Assembly: GCA_036523795.1 (NCBI GenBank)
Contig: DATDDN010000095.1
Location: forward strand, 1-13,054
Length of the DNA stretch: 13,054 nt
DNA from: 39-52-133 sp036523795
GTDB taxonomy: Bacteria; Pseudomonadota; Gammaproteobacteria; Burkholderiales; Gallionellaceae
Direction: 5' to 3'
Shown here: positions 1 through 6,352 of the stretch, piece after piece
Numbering within the stretch: position 1 is the first letter of the stretch
How the letters are laid out: every line of letters starts with the position of its first letter
Program-made: the position numbers and the translations under genes
The notes under the pieces: generated by a model
What the model saw: only the letters and a program-made list of their open reading frames with translations
The model's database searches: none
Told to the model about the DNA's origin: nothing

Positions 1-1580
1 GCGGTCTCGTGCTGGATCGCCGCCACGATCTGGCTGTGCAGGGTGAACGGCGATTGCCACAGATGGTGCAGCTTGTTCGCCTTGCCCAGGCTGGTAAGCT
101 GCACGAACACCTCATTCACGTCGGCGCAGACTTCCTCGTTGCAGGTGAACAGGCCGAAATCGGTATACAGGCGCGCGGTGCGCGGGTGGTAGTTGCCGGT
201 GCCGAGGTGCACGTAACGGCGCAGCCTGCCGTCCTCGCGGCGCACCACCATCAGCATCTTGGCGTGTGTCTTGTGGCCGACCACGCCGTACACCACATGC
301 GCCCCCACCTCTTCCAGGCGGCTGGCCCAGTTGATGTTGGCCTCTTCGTCGAAGCGCGCGAGCAGTTCCACCACCACGGTCACTTCCTTGCCCAGCCCCG
401 CCGCCGCGATCAGCGCTTCCATCAGCGCCGAATCCACGCCGGTGCGGTACACGGTCTGCTTGATCGCAACCACATCGGGATCGGTGGCGGCCTGCTGGAT
501 GAAGTCTATGATGGGTTTGAACGACTGGAACGGGTGATGCAGCAGGATGTCGCTCTTGCGGATCACCTTGAACATGTCCGCCCCCTTCTTCTGCAGCACG
601 TTGGGCACGCCCGGCACGAAGGGGGTGAACTTGAGGTCGTTGCGCTCGACCAGGTCGGGGATGCCCATCAGGCGCACCAGGTTGACCGGGCCATCGACTC
701 GGTAGACGTCATCCTTGCCCAGGCCGAATTGCTGCAGCAGGAAATCGGTGGTCTGCTCGGAGCAATTGTCGGTCACTTCCAGCCGCACCGCGTTGCCAAA
801 ATGGCGTTGCGGCAATTCGCCCTGCAATTTGGTGCGCAGGTTCTTCACCTCTTCGTCGTCGACGAACAGGTTGCTGTTGCGGGTGACGCGGAACTGGTGG
901 CAGCTCACCACCACCATGCCGCCGAACAGCTCGCCGACGTGGGCGTGCAGGATGGATGAAAGGAACACGAAGCCGTGTTCGCAGCCGCTGATCTCGGGCG
1001 GCAGCAGGATGGTGCGCGGCAGCACGCGCGGCGCCTGCACGATGGCACGCGTGGTGTTGCGGCCGAACGCATCCTTGCCCTGCAGCTCTACGGCAAAATT
1101 CAGGCTCTTGTTGAGGACGCGCGGGAAGGGGTGCGAGGGGTCGAGGCCGATCGGCGTCAGCACCGGCATCACTTCGGTGAAGAAGTAATTGCGTACCCAG
1201 GCGCGCTGCGCGTCGGTCCAGCTGGTGCGGCGCAGGAAGCGCACGCCCTGCTGATCCAGCGCCGGCAGGATGTCCTCATTCAGCAACTGATACTGGCGCG
1301 CGACGATCAGGCGCGCCTGATCGTGCACGCGGCGCAGCACCTGTTGCGCATCCATGCCGTCCGGGCCGACGGCGACGCCGGCCAGGCCGATCTGCTCCTT
1401 CAGGCCGGCAACGCGGATTTCAAAGAATTCGTCGAGGTTGCTGCTGACGATGCACAGGTACTTGAGGCGTTCAAGCAGCGGCACGCGCACATCTTCGGCC
1501 TGTGCCAGCACGCGGCGGTTGAATTCCAGCAGGCCGAGTTCACGGTTGAGAAACTGCTGAGCCGGAAATTTCTTGCCCAC
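1..1580 (-). CDS. ppk: Polyphosphate kinase 1, 3' end cut by window
   Basis: Makes long-chain inorganic polyphosphate from the terminal phosphate of ATP, reversibly, through a phosphohistidine. 526 codons are present of a family usually near 690 residues, so the C-terminal (C2) part is missing. Seen: the N-terminal FLNREL and SSNLDEFFEIR segments (residues 10-15 and 46-56; Asn48 matches the adenine-contacting Asn45 of E. coli). ARFDEEANI follows. Then come THAKM and VHLGTGN, with His439 and His458 spaced 19 residues as in E. coli His435/His454; His439 is the expected phosphorylated residue. No in-frame ATG fits the family N-terminus, so a GTG at 1578-1580 is chosen. It has no clear Shine-Dalgarno and lies 14 bp after the yggX stop, so translation is probably coupled to yggX. 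Identity is secure; the exact start is less so. Confidence 0.95.
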   Translation of the reverse strand, partial: MGKKFPAQQFLNRELGLLEFNRRVLAQAEDVRVPLLERLKYLCIVSSNLDEFFEIRVAGLKEQIGLAGVAVGPDGMDAQQVLRRVHDQARLIVARQYQLLNEDILPALDQQGVRFLRRTSWTDAQRAWVRNYFFTEVMPVLTPIGLDPSHPFPRVLNKSLNFAVELQGKDAFGRNTTRAIVQAPRVLPRTILLPPEISGCEHGFVFLSSILHAHVGELFGGMVVVSCHQFRVTRNSNLFVDDEEVKNLRTKLQGELPQRHFGNAVRLEVTDNCSEQTTDFLLQQFGLGKDDVYRVDGPVNLVRLMGIPDLVERNDLKFTPFVPGVPNVLQKKGADMFKVIRKSDILLHHPFQSFKPIIDFIQQAATDPDVVAIKQTVYRTGVDSALMEALIAAAGLGKEVTVVVELLARFDEEANINWASRLEEVGAHVVYGVVGHKTHAKMLMVVRREDGRLRRYVHLGTGNYHPRTARLYTDFGLFTCNEEVCADVNEVFVQLTSLGKANKLHHLWQSPFTLHSQIVAAIQHET

Positions 1581-1594
1581 GGCAGAGCGGAAAC

Positions 1595-1870
1595 TCAGGA
1601 GTTTTTCGGTGCCGTGAAGCCAGCAGGCATCTGGTTTGCTTCGCCGAAGAAGTAGTTCTCCATCTGTTCGGCCAGGAATTTGCGCGCGCGTGCATCAGCC
1701 AGGTTGAGGCGGTTTTCGTTTACCAGCATGGTCTGGAACTTGATCCAGTTCTGCCAGGCTTCCTTGGACACGTTCTCGTATATGCGCTGACCCAGCGGGC
1801 CCGGATACATCGGGCGATCCAGCCCTTCAGCTTCGCGACCCAGTTTGACGCAGTGAACCATTCTTGCCAT
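1595..1870 (-). CDS. yggX: YggX-type Fe(II)-trafficking protein
   Basis: Small cytoplasmic protein of the YggX family, linked in enterobacteria to iron supply or protection of Fe-S clusters under oxidative stress. The 91 residues match the family's usual length. Seen: an N-terminal MARMVHC with Cys7 at the conserved position, then REAEGLD, YPGPLGQRIYE, SKEAW and NENRLNL, all in the order of the E. coli protein. The ATG start is preceded by GGAG at a 7-nt distance. It lies 70 bp downstream of argA on the same strand and 14 bp ahead of ppk, so yggX and ppk are probably one transcript. The tail (AGFTAPKNS) is short and divergent, as is common. The molecular role is less certain than the family. 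Confidence 0.95.
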   Translation of the reverse strand: MARMVHCVKLGREAEGLDRPMYPGPLGQRIYENVSKEAWQNWIKFQTMLVNENRLNLADARARKFLAEQMENYFFGEANQMPAGFTAPKNS

Positions 1871-1902
1871 TTACATTCTCCATTAAACAAGTGTGAAGCC
1901 GG

Positions 1903-1908
1903 ATTATG
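1903..1908 (-). promoter_or_regulatory. Possible -10 box for yggX-ppk
   Basis: On the minus strand this reads CATAAT, five of six bases matching the sigma-70 -10 consensus. It would start transcription about 25 nt before the yggX ATG. No good -35 is present: the nearest match, TTGGAC at 1923-1928, is only 14 nt away. Weakly supported; yggX may instead be read through from argA. Confidence 0.25.
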
Positions 1909-1940
1909 ACACGAGTATTGCCGTCCAATCCGGCGACGGG

Positions 1941-3266
1941 TTATTTGAGCGATTTTACAAAAACCTTGGAGCGCCGCTGGTAGTTGTACAGCACCTTCTT
2001 CTGTGCCGGCAGTTCGGCCACGTCGGTTTCGGTAAAGCCGCGCTCGACGAACCAGTGCGCTGTGCGCGTGGTCAGCACGATCAGCTTGCGCAGGCCCATC
2101 GCCTTTGCCTCGGTGCTGATGTGTTTGAGCAATGCGTCGCCGTAGCCGTGGCGGCGGTAGGACGGCTGGATGGCCAGGCACGCCAGCTCGGCCGTCTTCT
2201 CGTCCGGGAAGGGATACAGCGCGGCGCAGCCTATGATGCGGTGGTCATGTTCCATCACCACGAAACGGTCGATCTCGCGCTCCAGCAGCTCGCGCGAGCG
2301 TCGCACCAGGATGCCCTCGGCTTCCAGCGGCTGCAGCAGCTGCAAAATGCCGCCCACGTCATCGATGGTCGCATCGCGCAGGGTGTTGAGCGAACTCTCC
2401 ACCACCATGCTGCCGATGCCGCTGTCGGAAAACAGCTCCTGCAGCACGGCGCCATCGACGTGGCGGCTGATCAGGTGGGTACGTGTCACGCCGGCTTCGC
2501 AGGCGCGCACCGCGCACGGCAGGAACAGCGCCACGTCATCCGGCAGCGTCTGCTTGCTGTTGAGGATCTTGCTGGCCTGTGCGATGGTCAGCTCGTGCAA
2601 CAGCTCGCCCTTTTTGTCGGTAACGCCATCGGTGTCCATCAGGAAGATGAGCTTGTCCGCATCCAGCGCGATCGCGGTGGAGGTGGCCACGTCTTCCAGG
2701 GTGAGGTTGAATACTTCGCCGGTAGGCGAGAAGCCTACCGGCGACAGCAGCACGACCTCGCCGAATTCCATGCGGTCGTTCAGCGCGGCCACATCCACCT
2801 TGCGCACACAGCCGGTGTGCTGCATGTCCACGCCATGGATCACGCCCAGCGGCTGCGCGGTGATGAAGTTGCCACCGGCCACGCGGATGTCGGCATTGGC
2901 CATGGGCGAGTTGGCCAAGCCCAGCGACAACAGCGCCTCGATCTCGATGCGCACGCGACCGACCGCTTCCTTTACGCAGGCAAGCGTCTCGGCATCGGTT
3001 AGGCGAATGCCGTGGTGGTAGCGATCCTCGATTTCGCGGTTGCGCAGGTGCTGCTCGATCTGCGGGCGCGCACCGTGCACCAGCACCAGACGGACGCCCA
3101 GGCTGGCAAGCAGGTTGAGGTCGTGGGTGAGCTCGACAAACTTGCCGTCTGCCACCACCTCGCCGCCAAAGGCCACGACGAAAGTCTTGCCGCGAAAGGC
3201 GTTGATGTAGGGCGCGACCGAGCGGAACCAGGTGACGAATTCGGCGGGGGCAAAGGAACTTAACAC
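1941..3266 (-). CDS. argA: N-acetylglutamate synthase (amino-acid kinase fold + GNAT)
   Basis: Catalyses acetyl-CoA + L-glutamate to N-acetylglutamate, the first step of arginine synthesis, in the cytoplasm. The 441 residues match classical proteobacterial ArgA. The amino-acid-kinase-like domain fills roughly residues 1-285 (YINAFRGKTFVVAFGGE and LVLVHGARPQIE near the N-terminus), where arginine feedback normally acts in this family. The GNAT acetyltransferase domain fills about 290-441, with the acetyl-CoA loop RRHGYG at 371-376 and WFVERGF downstream. The start is a GTG (3264-3266) with GGAG about 10 nt upstream, a slightly long spacing. The gene is divergent from the copper cluster and shares its upstream region with it. 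Nothing looks broken. Confidence 0.96.
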   Translation of the reverse strand: MLSSFAPAEFVTWFRSVAPYINAFRGKTFVVAFGGEVVADGKFVELTHDLNLLASLGVRLVLVHGARPQIEQHLRNREIEDRYHHGIRLTDAETLACVKEAVGRVRIEIEALLSLGLANSPMANADIRVAGGNFITAQPLGVIHGVDMQHTGCVRKVDVAALNDRMEFGEVVLLSPVGFSPTGEVFNLTLEDVATSTAIALDADKLIFLMDTDGVTDKKGELLHELTIAQASKILNSKQTLPDDVALFLPCAVRACEAGVTRTHLISRHVDGAVLQELFSDSGIGSMVVESSLNTLRDATIDDVGGILQLLQPLEAEGILVRRSRELLEREIDRFVVMEHDHRIIGCAALYPFPDEKTAELACLAIQPSYRRHGYGDALLKHISTEAKAMGLRKLIVLTTRTAHWFVERGFTETDVAELPAQKKVLYNYQRRSKVFVKSLK

Positions 3267-3272
3267 GACAAA

Positions 3273-3319
3273 GGCGCTCCGATGGGTGGTAGGGAATGCC
3301 AGCGATTCCCGTCAGCGCC
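3273..3319. repeat. Nested inverted repeats in the argA / copper-cluster divergent region
   Basis: An inner perfect repeat, GGGAAT (3292-3297) and ATTCCC (3305-3310) around 7 nt, sits inside an outer one, GGCGCT (3273-3278) and AGCGCC (3314-3319). The inner 19-bp dyad has the size of a repressor or two-component operator; in RNA either repeat could fold. The region covers most of the 107 bp between the argA start and the next gene. It does not resemble the E. coli CusR box or a CueR-type promoter. The repeats are seen; any function is inference. Confidence 0.4.
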
Positions 3320-3373
3320 GTATTGTGGCATCATTTCCGTCATAAAGTCCAAGACAAACCAGCGCTTACAACC

Positions 3374-3778
3374 ATGTTTGCAACCGCCTCACAACTGCGC
3401 CGCATCGCCCGCCCCCTGCTGGGCGTGCTGCTGTTCGCCCAGGGCGTGGTGGCGATGGAAAACTGCAGCGCGCTGGAAGCCGACCCGGTGCAGGCGTTTG
3501 CCGCCGGCATGGACATGTCGGCAATGATGGACGACGACGGCACCCCCTGCCAGATGAATGTGGATGACAACAAGAACGCCTGTTTCGTCCATTGCAGCCA
3601 GGGCGACCAGGTGCATTCCGCCCAGGCAGTCATGCCTTTCCTGCCGGCCAGCACTCCGGTGCTGGTACTCGACAACGCTGTCGAGCCGGCTATCCTGCAT
3701 GCCGCTCCGCTACAGGAGCTGGCGGCCATCAACAGCGGACCTCCCATCCCCATCCGTTTCTGCAGCTTCCTGATTTGA
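3374..3778 (+). CDS. Small secreted Cys/Met-rich protein of unknown function, upstream of cusCBAF
   Basis: I do not recognise a named family. The 134 residues begin with a typical Sec signal: Arg at 9, 10 and 13, a hydrophobic stretch at 14-26 and a likely cut after Ala27. The exported part has five Cys (31, 59, 70, 74, 130), including a CFVHC pair. Around residues 45-61 it has a Met/Asp-rich run with Met at 46, 48, 51, 52 and 61, plus His73 and His81. Such clusters suit soft-metal binding, which fits its place 76 bp ahead of cusC. A role as periplasmic copper binder or sensor is inference. Start: ATG at 3374 places the signal peptide correctly; an in-frame ATG at 3296 would add 26 residues in front of it and is less likely. 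A loose resemblance to short DUF2946-like secreted proteins is possible but unproven. Confidence 0.75.
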   Translation: MFATASQLRRIARPLLGVLLFAQGVVAMENCSALEADPVQAFAAGMDMSAMMDDDGTPCQMNVDDNKNACFVHCSQGDQVHSAQAVMPFLPASTPVLVLDNAVEPAILHAAPLQELAAINSGPPIPIRFCSFLI

Positions 3779-3788
3779 CCGTTCTCCT

Positions 3789-3814
3789 GCGGCGCGCCGT
3801 CCGGTGTGCGCCGC
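3789..3814 (+). repeat. GC-rich hairpin 1 before cusC
   Basis: A perfect 7-bp stem, GCGGCGC (3789-3795) with GCGCCGC (3808-3814), and a 12-nt loop. It lies 10 nt after the stop of the secreted-protein gene. No T-run follows directly, so it is not a standard terminator. It may protect or process the mRNA, or act with the next hairpin. Confidence 0.45.
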
Positions 3815-3817
3815 CGC

Positions 3818-3836
3818 TGCTCCCTGTGCGGGAGCA
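3818..3836 (+). terminator. Hairpin 2 before cusC, possible attenuator
   Basis: A perfect 7-bp stem, TGCTCCC (3818-3824) with GGGAGCA (3830-3836), a 5-nt loop, then TGGTTTT. The four T residues are weak for a Rho-independent terminator, so partial termination or mRNA end protection is as likely. It ends 6 nt before the cusC Shine-Dalgarno (GGAG at 3844-3847) and could lower or tune cusC expression relative to the upstream gene. Confidence 0.4.
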
Positions 3837-3854
3837 TGGTTTTGGAGAACGCAA

Positions 3855-5111
3855 ATGCAAAGATATTTCCTGTTGTTGATCAGCTTGCTGGGCGCACCGC
3901 CGTCATCGGCGGCAGAGCCCGTTGGCCCCCCCGGCGCCAATCTGCCCGGGTTGTGGCAGTACCTGGACGAGCATAGCGCCGAGCTCAATGCAGCACGGCT
4001 GGAGAGCAATGCTGCCGCTGAACGCAGCGAGGCCACCGGGGTGCTGCCCGATCCCAGCCTGCGCATAGAGTGGCAGGACATCAACCAGCCCGGTGGGGTC
4101 ACCCTCAACCCAAGCCGCGTTGGTGCGACCAAATACACCTTCCTGCAGCCCGTGCCGGGCTGGGGCAAGCGTGAGGCACAGCAACAGATCGCCAGCGCCA
4201 GCGCGCGCCAGATGGAAGCGCAGCAGCATGCCGTGCAGGCCGAGCTGCATAGCCGCATGCGGCTGGCCTTCGCCCAGTATTACCGCGCCTGGCAGGCATT
4301 GCAGCTGAACCAGGAAATCAGCGGCTTTGCCGCCAGCGCCACGCGTCTGGCGCAGCAACGCTACGAGCACGGCCTGGTGAAGCAGCAGGACTGGCTCAAG
4401 GCGCAGCTGGACGAGGCGGCGCTGCAATCCGAGCGCTACAGCCTGCAGGCCGAGCTGCAGCGCACCCAGGCCCGCATCAATGCAATGCTCAACCGGCCGG
4501 CCGGTGCCGTGCTGGCCGAACCACAGCAGCTGCCCGAGCTGCCGCCGCCGGCACGGCTGGAAGAGACCGCATTGCAGCAGCGCCTGGGCGATGGCAGCCC
4601 GCAGCTGACGGCACAGCGTGAGCAAAGCGCAGCAGCCCAGGCCAATCTCGACCTGACGCGGACGAATCAGCGCCCGGATTTTATCGTCGCCATCTCGCCC
4701 ATTCAGCGTGGCGACAGCATCAGCAGCTGGGATGCCATGCTGGAATTCACCATCCCCCTGCAACAGAACTCGCACAGCGCCCATCGTCATGAAGCGGCGC
4801 GTCAGCTGGAAGCCAGCCAGGCGCGCGAGCAGGCGCTGGCGCAAAACCTGGCGGCAGATGTCAGCGAACATGGCGCCGCCCTGCGCGCTGCCAGCGAGCA
4901 ACTGCAGCTGATCCGCAGCCGCACCCTGCCGCTGGCCGAACTCAACTACCAGAGTGCGCTGGCCGGCTACCAGCAGGGCAGCATGGACTACGCCACGCTG
5001 TGGCAGGCGCGGCGCGAGCTGCAACGCAACCGCGTGGATGAACTCGATGCCCTGCTGGCGCAGCAGCTGCATCTGGCCGAACTTGAGCGCCTGATCGGAG
5101 ATACCCCATGA
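3855..5111 (+). CDS. cusC: Outer-membrane channel of the Cu/Ag efflux pump (CusC/CzcC-like, TolC family)
   Basis: Forms the trimeric outer-membrane and periplasmic tunnel of the tripartite pump encoded with cusB and cusA. 418 residues: a signal peptide to about Ala20 (SSAA/EP), then two outer-membrane-efflux repeats of long Ala/Gln/Glu/Leu-rich coiled coils. VLPDPSLRIEW and the ATKYTFLQPVPGWGKRE segment (about residues 80-110) are typical of the CzcC/CusC branch. Unlike E. coli CusC, no lipobox Cys follows the signal, so the protein is probably not lipidated. Start chosen at ATG 3855 because GGAG stands 7 nt before it and the signal peptide begins there; an upstream in-frame GTG at 3804 would bury the signal. 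The stop overlaps the cusB start (ATGA), so the two are translationally coupled. Confidence 0.93.
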   Translation: MQRYFLLLISLLGAPPSSAAEPVGPPGANLPGLWQYLDEHSAELNAARLESNAAAERSEATGVLPDPSLRIEWQDINQPGGVTLNPSRVGATKYTFLQPVPGWGKREAQQQIASASARQMEAQQHAVQAELHSRMRLAFAQYYRAWQALQLNQEISGFAASATRLAQQRYEHGLVKQQDWLKAQLDEAALQSERYSLQAELQRTQARINAMLNRPAGAVLAEPQQLPELPPPARLEETALQQRLGDGSPQLTAQREQSAAAQANLDLTRTNQRPDFIVAISPIQRGDSISSWDAMLEFTIPLQQNSHSAHRHEAARQLEASQAREQALAQNLAADVSEHGAALRAASEQLQLIRSRTLPLAELNYQSALAGYQQGSMDYATLWQARRELQRNRVDELDALLAQQLHLAELERLIGDTP

Positions 5112-6352
5112 AACATCTCATCAAACCTGCCGCCGTGGTGCTGGCACTGCTTGCCACCGGCATTGCCGGCTATTACCTCGGCCGCCAGGGTGAGCCGGCA
5201 GCGGCCACCAGCTCGGGCGTGGCAGCACCGCGCAAGATCCTGTATTACCGCAACCCGATGGGGCAGGCCGATACCTCGCCGGTGCCCAAGCAGGACGACA
5301 TGGGCATGGACTACATCCCGGTATATGAGGGTGAGGCCGAAGCGGCCGGCAGCGTGGCGCTGTCGCCGGAAAAGATCCAACTGCTGGGTGTGCGCACCGA
5401 GCCGGCCGCCTTGCGTAGCCTGCAGCAGCAGGTGCGCGCCACCGCCATTCTGGAGGTGGATGAACGCAGGCAGCAATGGATTGCCCCGCGCTTCGACGGC
5501 TGGGTGAGCCAGCTGCAGGTCAACCAGACCGGCCAGCAGGTGCGTGCCGGCGCCCCGCTGCTGACCGTGTACAGCCCCGAACTGGAAAGCGCCGCGCGTG
5601 AATACCAGCTGGCGCGCAGCTCCGGGCTGCCCGAGGTGGAGCAGAGCGCACGCCAGCGGCTGGCCAACTGGGGCATCGCGCCGCAGGACCTGGCCCAGGA
5701 TGACAAGGGCGCGCTGCGCCTGCAGCTGCGCGCGCCGATCAGCGGCACCGTGATCGAGAAGAAAGCCATCAATGGCGCCCGCTTTGCCGCCGGCGACGTG
5801 CTGTTCCGGCTGGCCGACCTGTCCGAACTGTGGCTGCAGGCCGAGGTGGCCGAGCAGGACCAGGGCGGCTTGCGCGTGGGGCAGGCGGTGCAGGTCAGCG
5901 TCGATGCCTATCCCGGCGAAACCTTCAGCGGTCGTGTCAGCTTTGTTGCACCGGTGCTGAATGAAATGACGCGCACGGTGCGGGTGCGGGTGGCGCTGGC
6001 CAACCGCAACGGCCGCCTGCGCCCCGGCATGTATGCCACAGCATTGATCGCCACCGGCAAGACGGAGCAGCAGTTGTGCGTGCCGCAATCGGCGGTGATC
6101 GACAGCGGCGCCCGCCAGGTGGTGCTGGTGCAGGTGGCACCAGGCCGCTTCCAGCCGCGTGAAGTCAAACTGGGTGCGCGTGACGAGCAGTGGGTGGCGG
6201 TGCAGCAGGGCCTGGCCGAGGGCGAGACCGTGGTCACCCGCGCCAACTTCCTGATCGATGCCGAGAGCAACCTGCGTGCCGCGCTGTCCGGCCTGCAGCC
6301 TGCTTCGGCGCCAGCACCACAGGGGGGTGAACATGCTCACGCGGCTCATTGA
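5108..6352 (+). CDS. cusB: Periplasmic adaptor of the Cu/Ag efflux pump (CusB-like)
   Basis: Membrane-fusion protein that links the inner-membrane pump to the outer channel and passes metal to the pump. 414 residues: an N-terminal hydrophobic segment (about 7-25), then the heavy-metal-binding segment YYRNPMG through DDMGMDYIPVY (46-73). Its Met51, Met65 and Met67 correspond to the metal-binding Met pattern known in E. coli CusB. A lipoyl/barrel-sandwich hybrid with a short helical hairpin and beta-barrel domains follow (for example PRFDGWVSQLQV, and GTVIEKKAINGARFAAGD). The C-terminus ends in GEHAHAAH, three His that might bind metal. It starts inside the cusC stop and overlaps cusA by 20 bp. 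CusB rather than a CzcB zinc adaptor is favoured by the NPM/MGMD segment. Confidence 0.94.
   Translation: MKHLIKPAAVVLALLATGIAGYYLGRQGEPAAATSSGVAAPRKILYYRNPMGQADTSPVPKQDDMGMDYIPVYEGEAEAAGSVALSPEKIQLLGVRTEPAALRSLQQQVRATAILEVDERRQQWIAPRFDGWVSQLQVNQTGQQVRAGAPLLTVYSPELESAAREYQLARSSGLPEVEQSARQRLANWGIAPQDLAQDDKGALRLQLRAPISGTVIEKKAINGARFAAGDVLFRLADLSELWLQAEVAEQDQGGLRVGQAVQVSVDAYPGETFSGRVSFVAPVLNEMTRTVRVRVALANRNGRLRPGMYATALIATGKTEQQLCVPQSAVIDSGARQVVLVQVAPGRFQPREVKLGARDEQWVAVQQGLAEGETVVTRANFLIDAESNLRAALSGLQPASAPAPQGGEHAHAAH

Noticed and set aside
9..959. Long plus-strand open frame of 316 codons
   Set aside because: It lies antisense to ppk, is His/Gln/Val-rich without recognisable domains, and the opposite strand encodes clear PPK1 motifs.
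1871..1940. Terminator between argA and yggX
   Set aside because: Only 4-5-bp stems around GCCGGATTGGACGGC and no T-run.
1893..3002. Plus-strand open frame of 369 codons
   Set aside because: Antisense to argA, whose protein is complete and well conserved; the composition is typical of a GC-driven shadow frame.
3296..3373. N-terminal extension of the secreted protein from ATG 3296
   Set aside because: It would put 26 residues ahead of a normal signal peptide and would run through the inverted repeats; ATG 3374 fits better.
3320..3373. Sigma-70 or CueR-type promoter for the copper cluster
   Set aside because: TTGTGG with TAAAGT or CATAAA gives spacings of 12-14 nt only, and no 19-nt MerR-type spacer dyad is present; I could not support a call.
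3804..3854. Upstream GTG start for cusC
   Set aside because: It would bury the signal peptide and begins inside the hairpin region; ATG 3855 has a well-placed GGAG.
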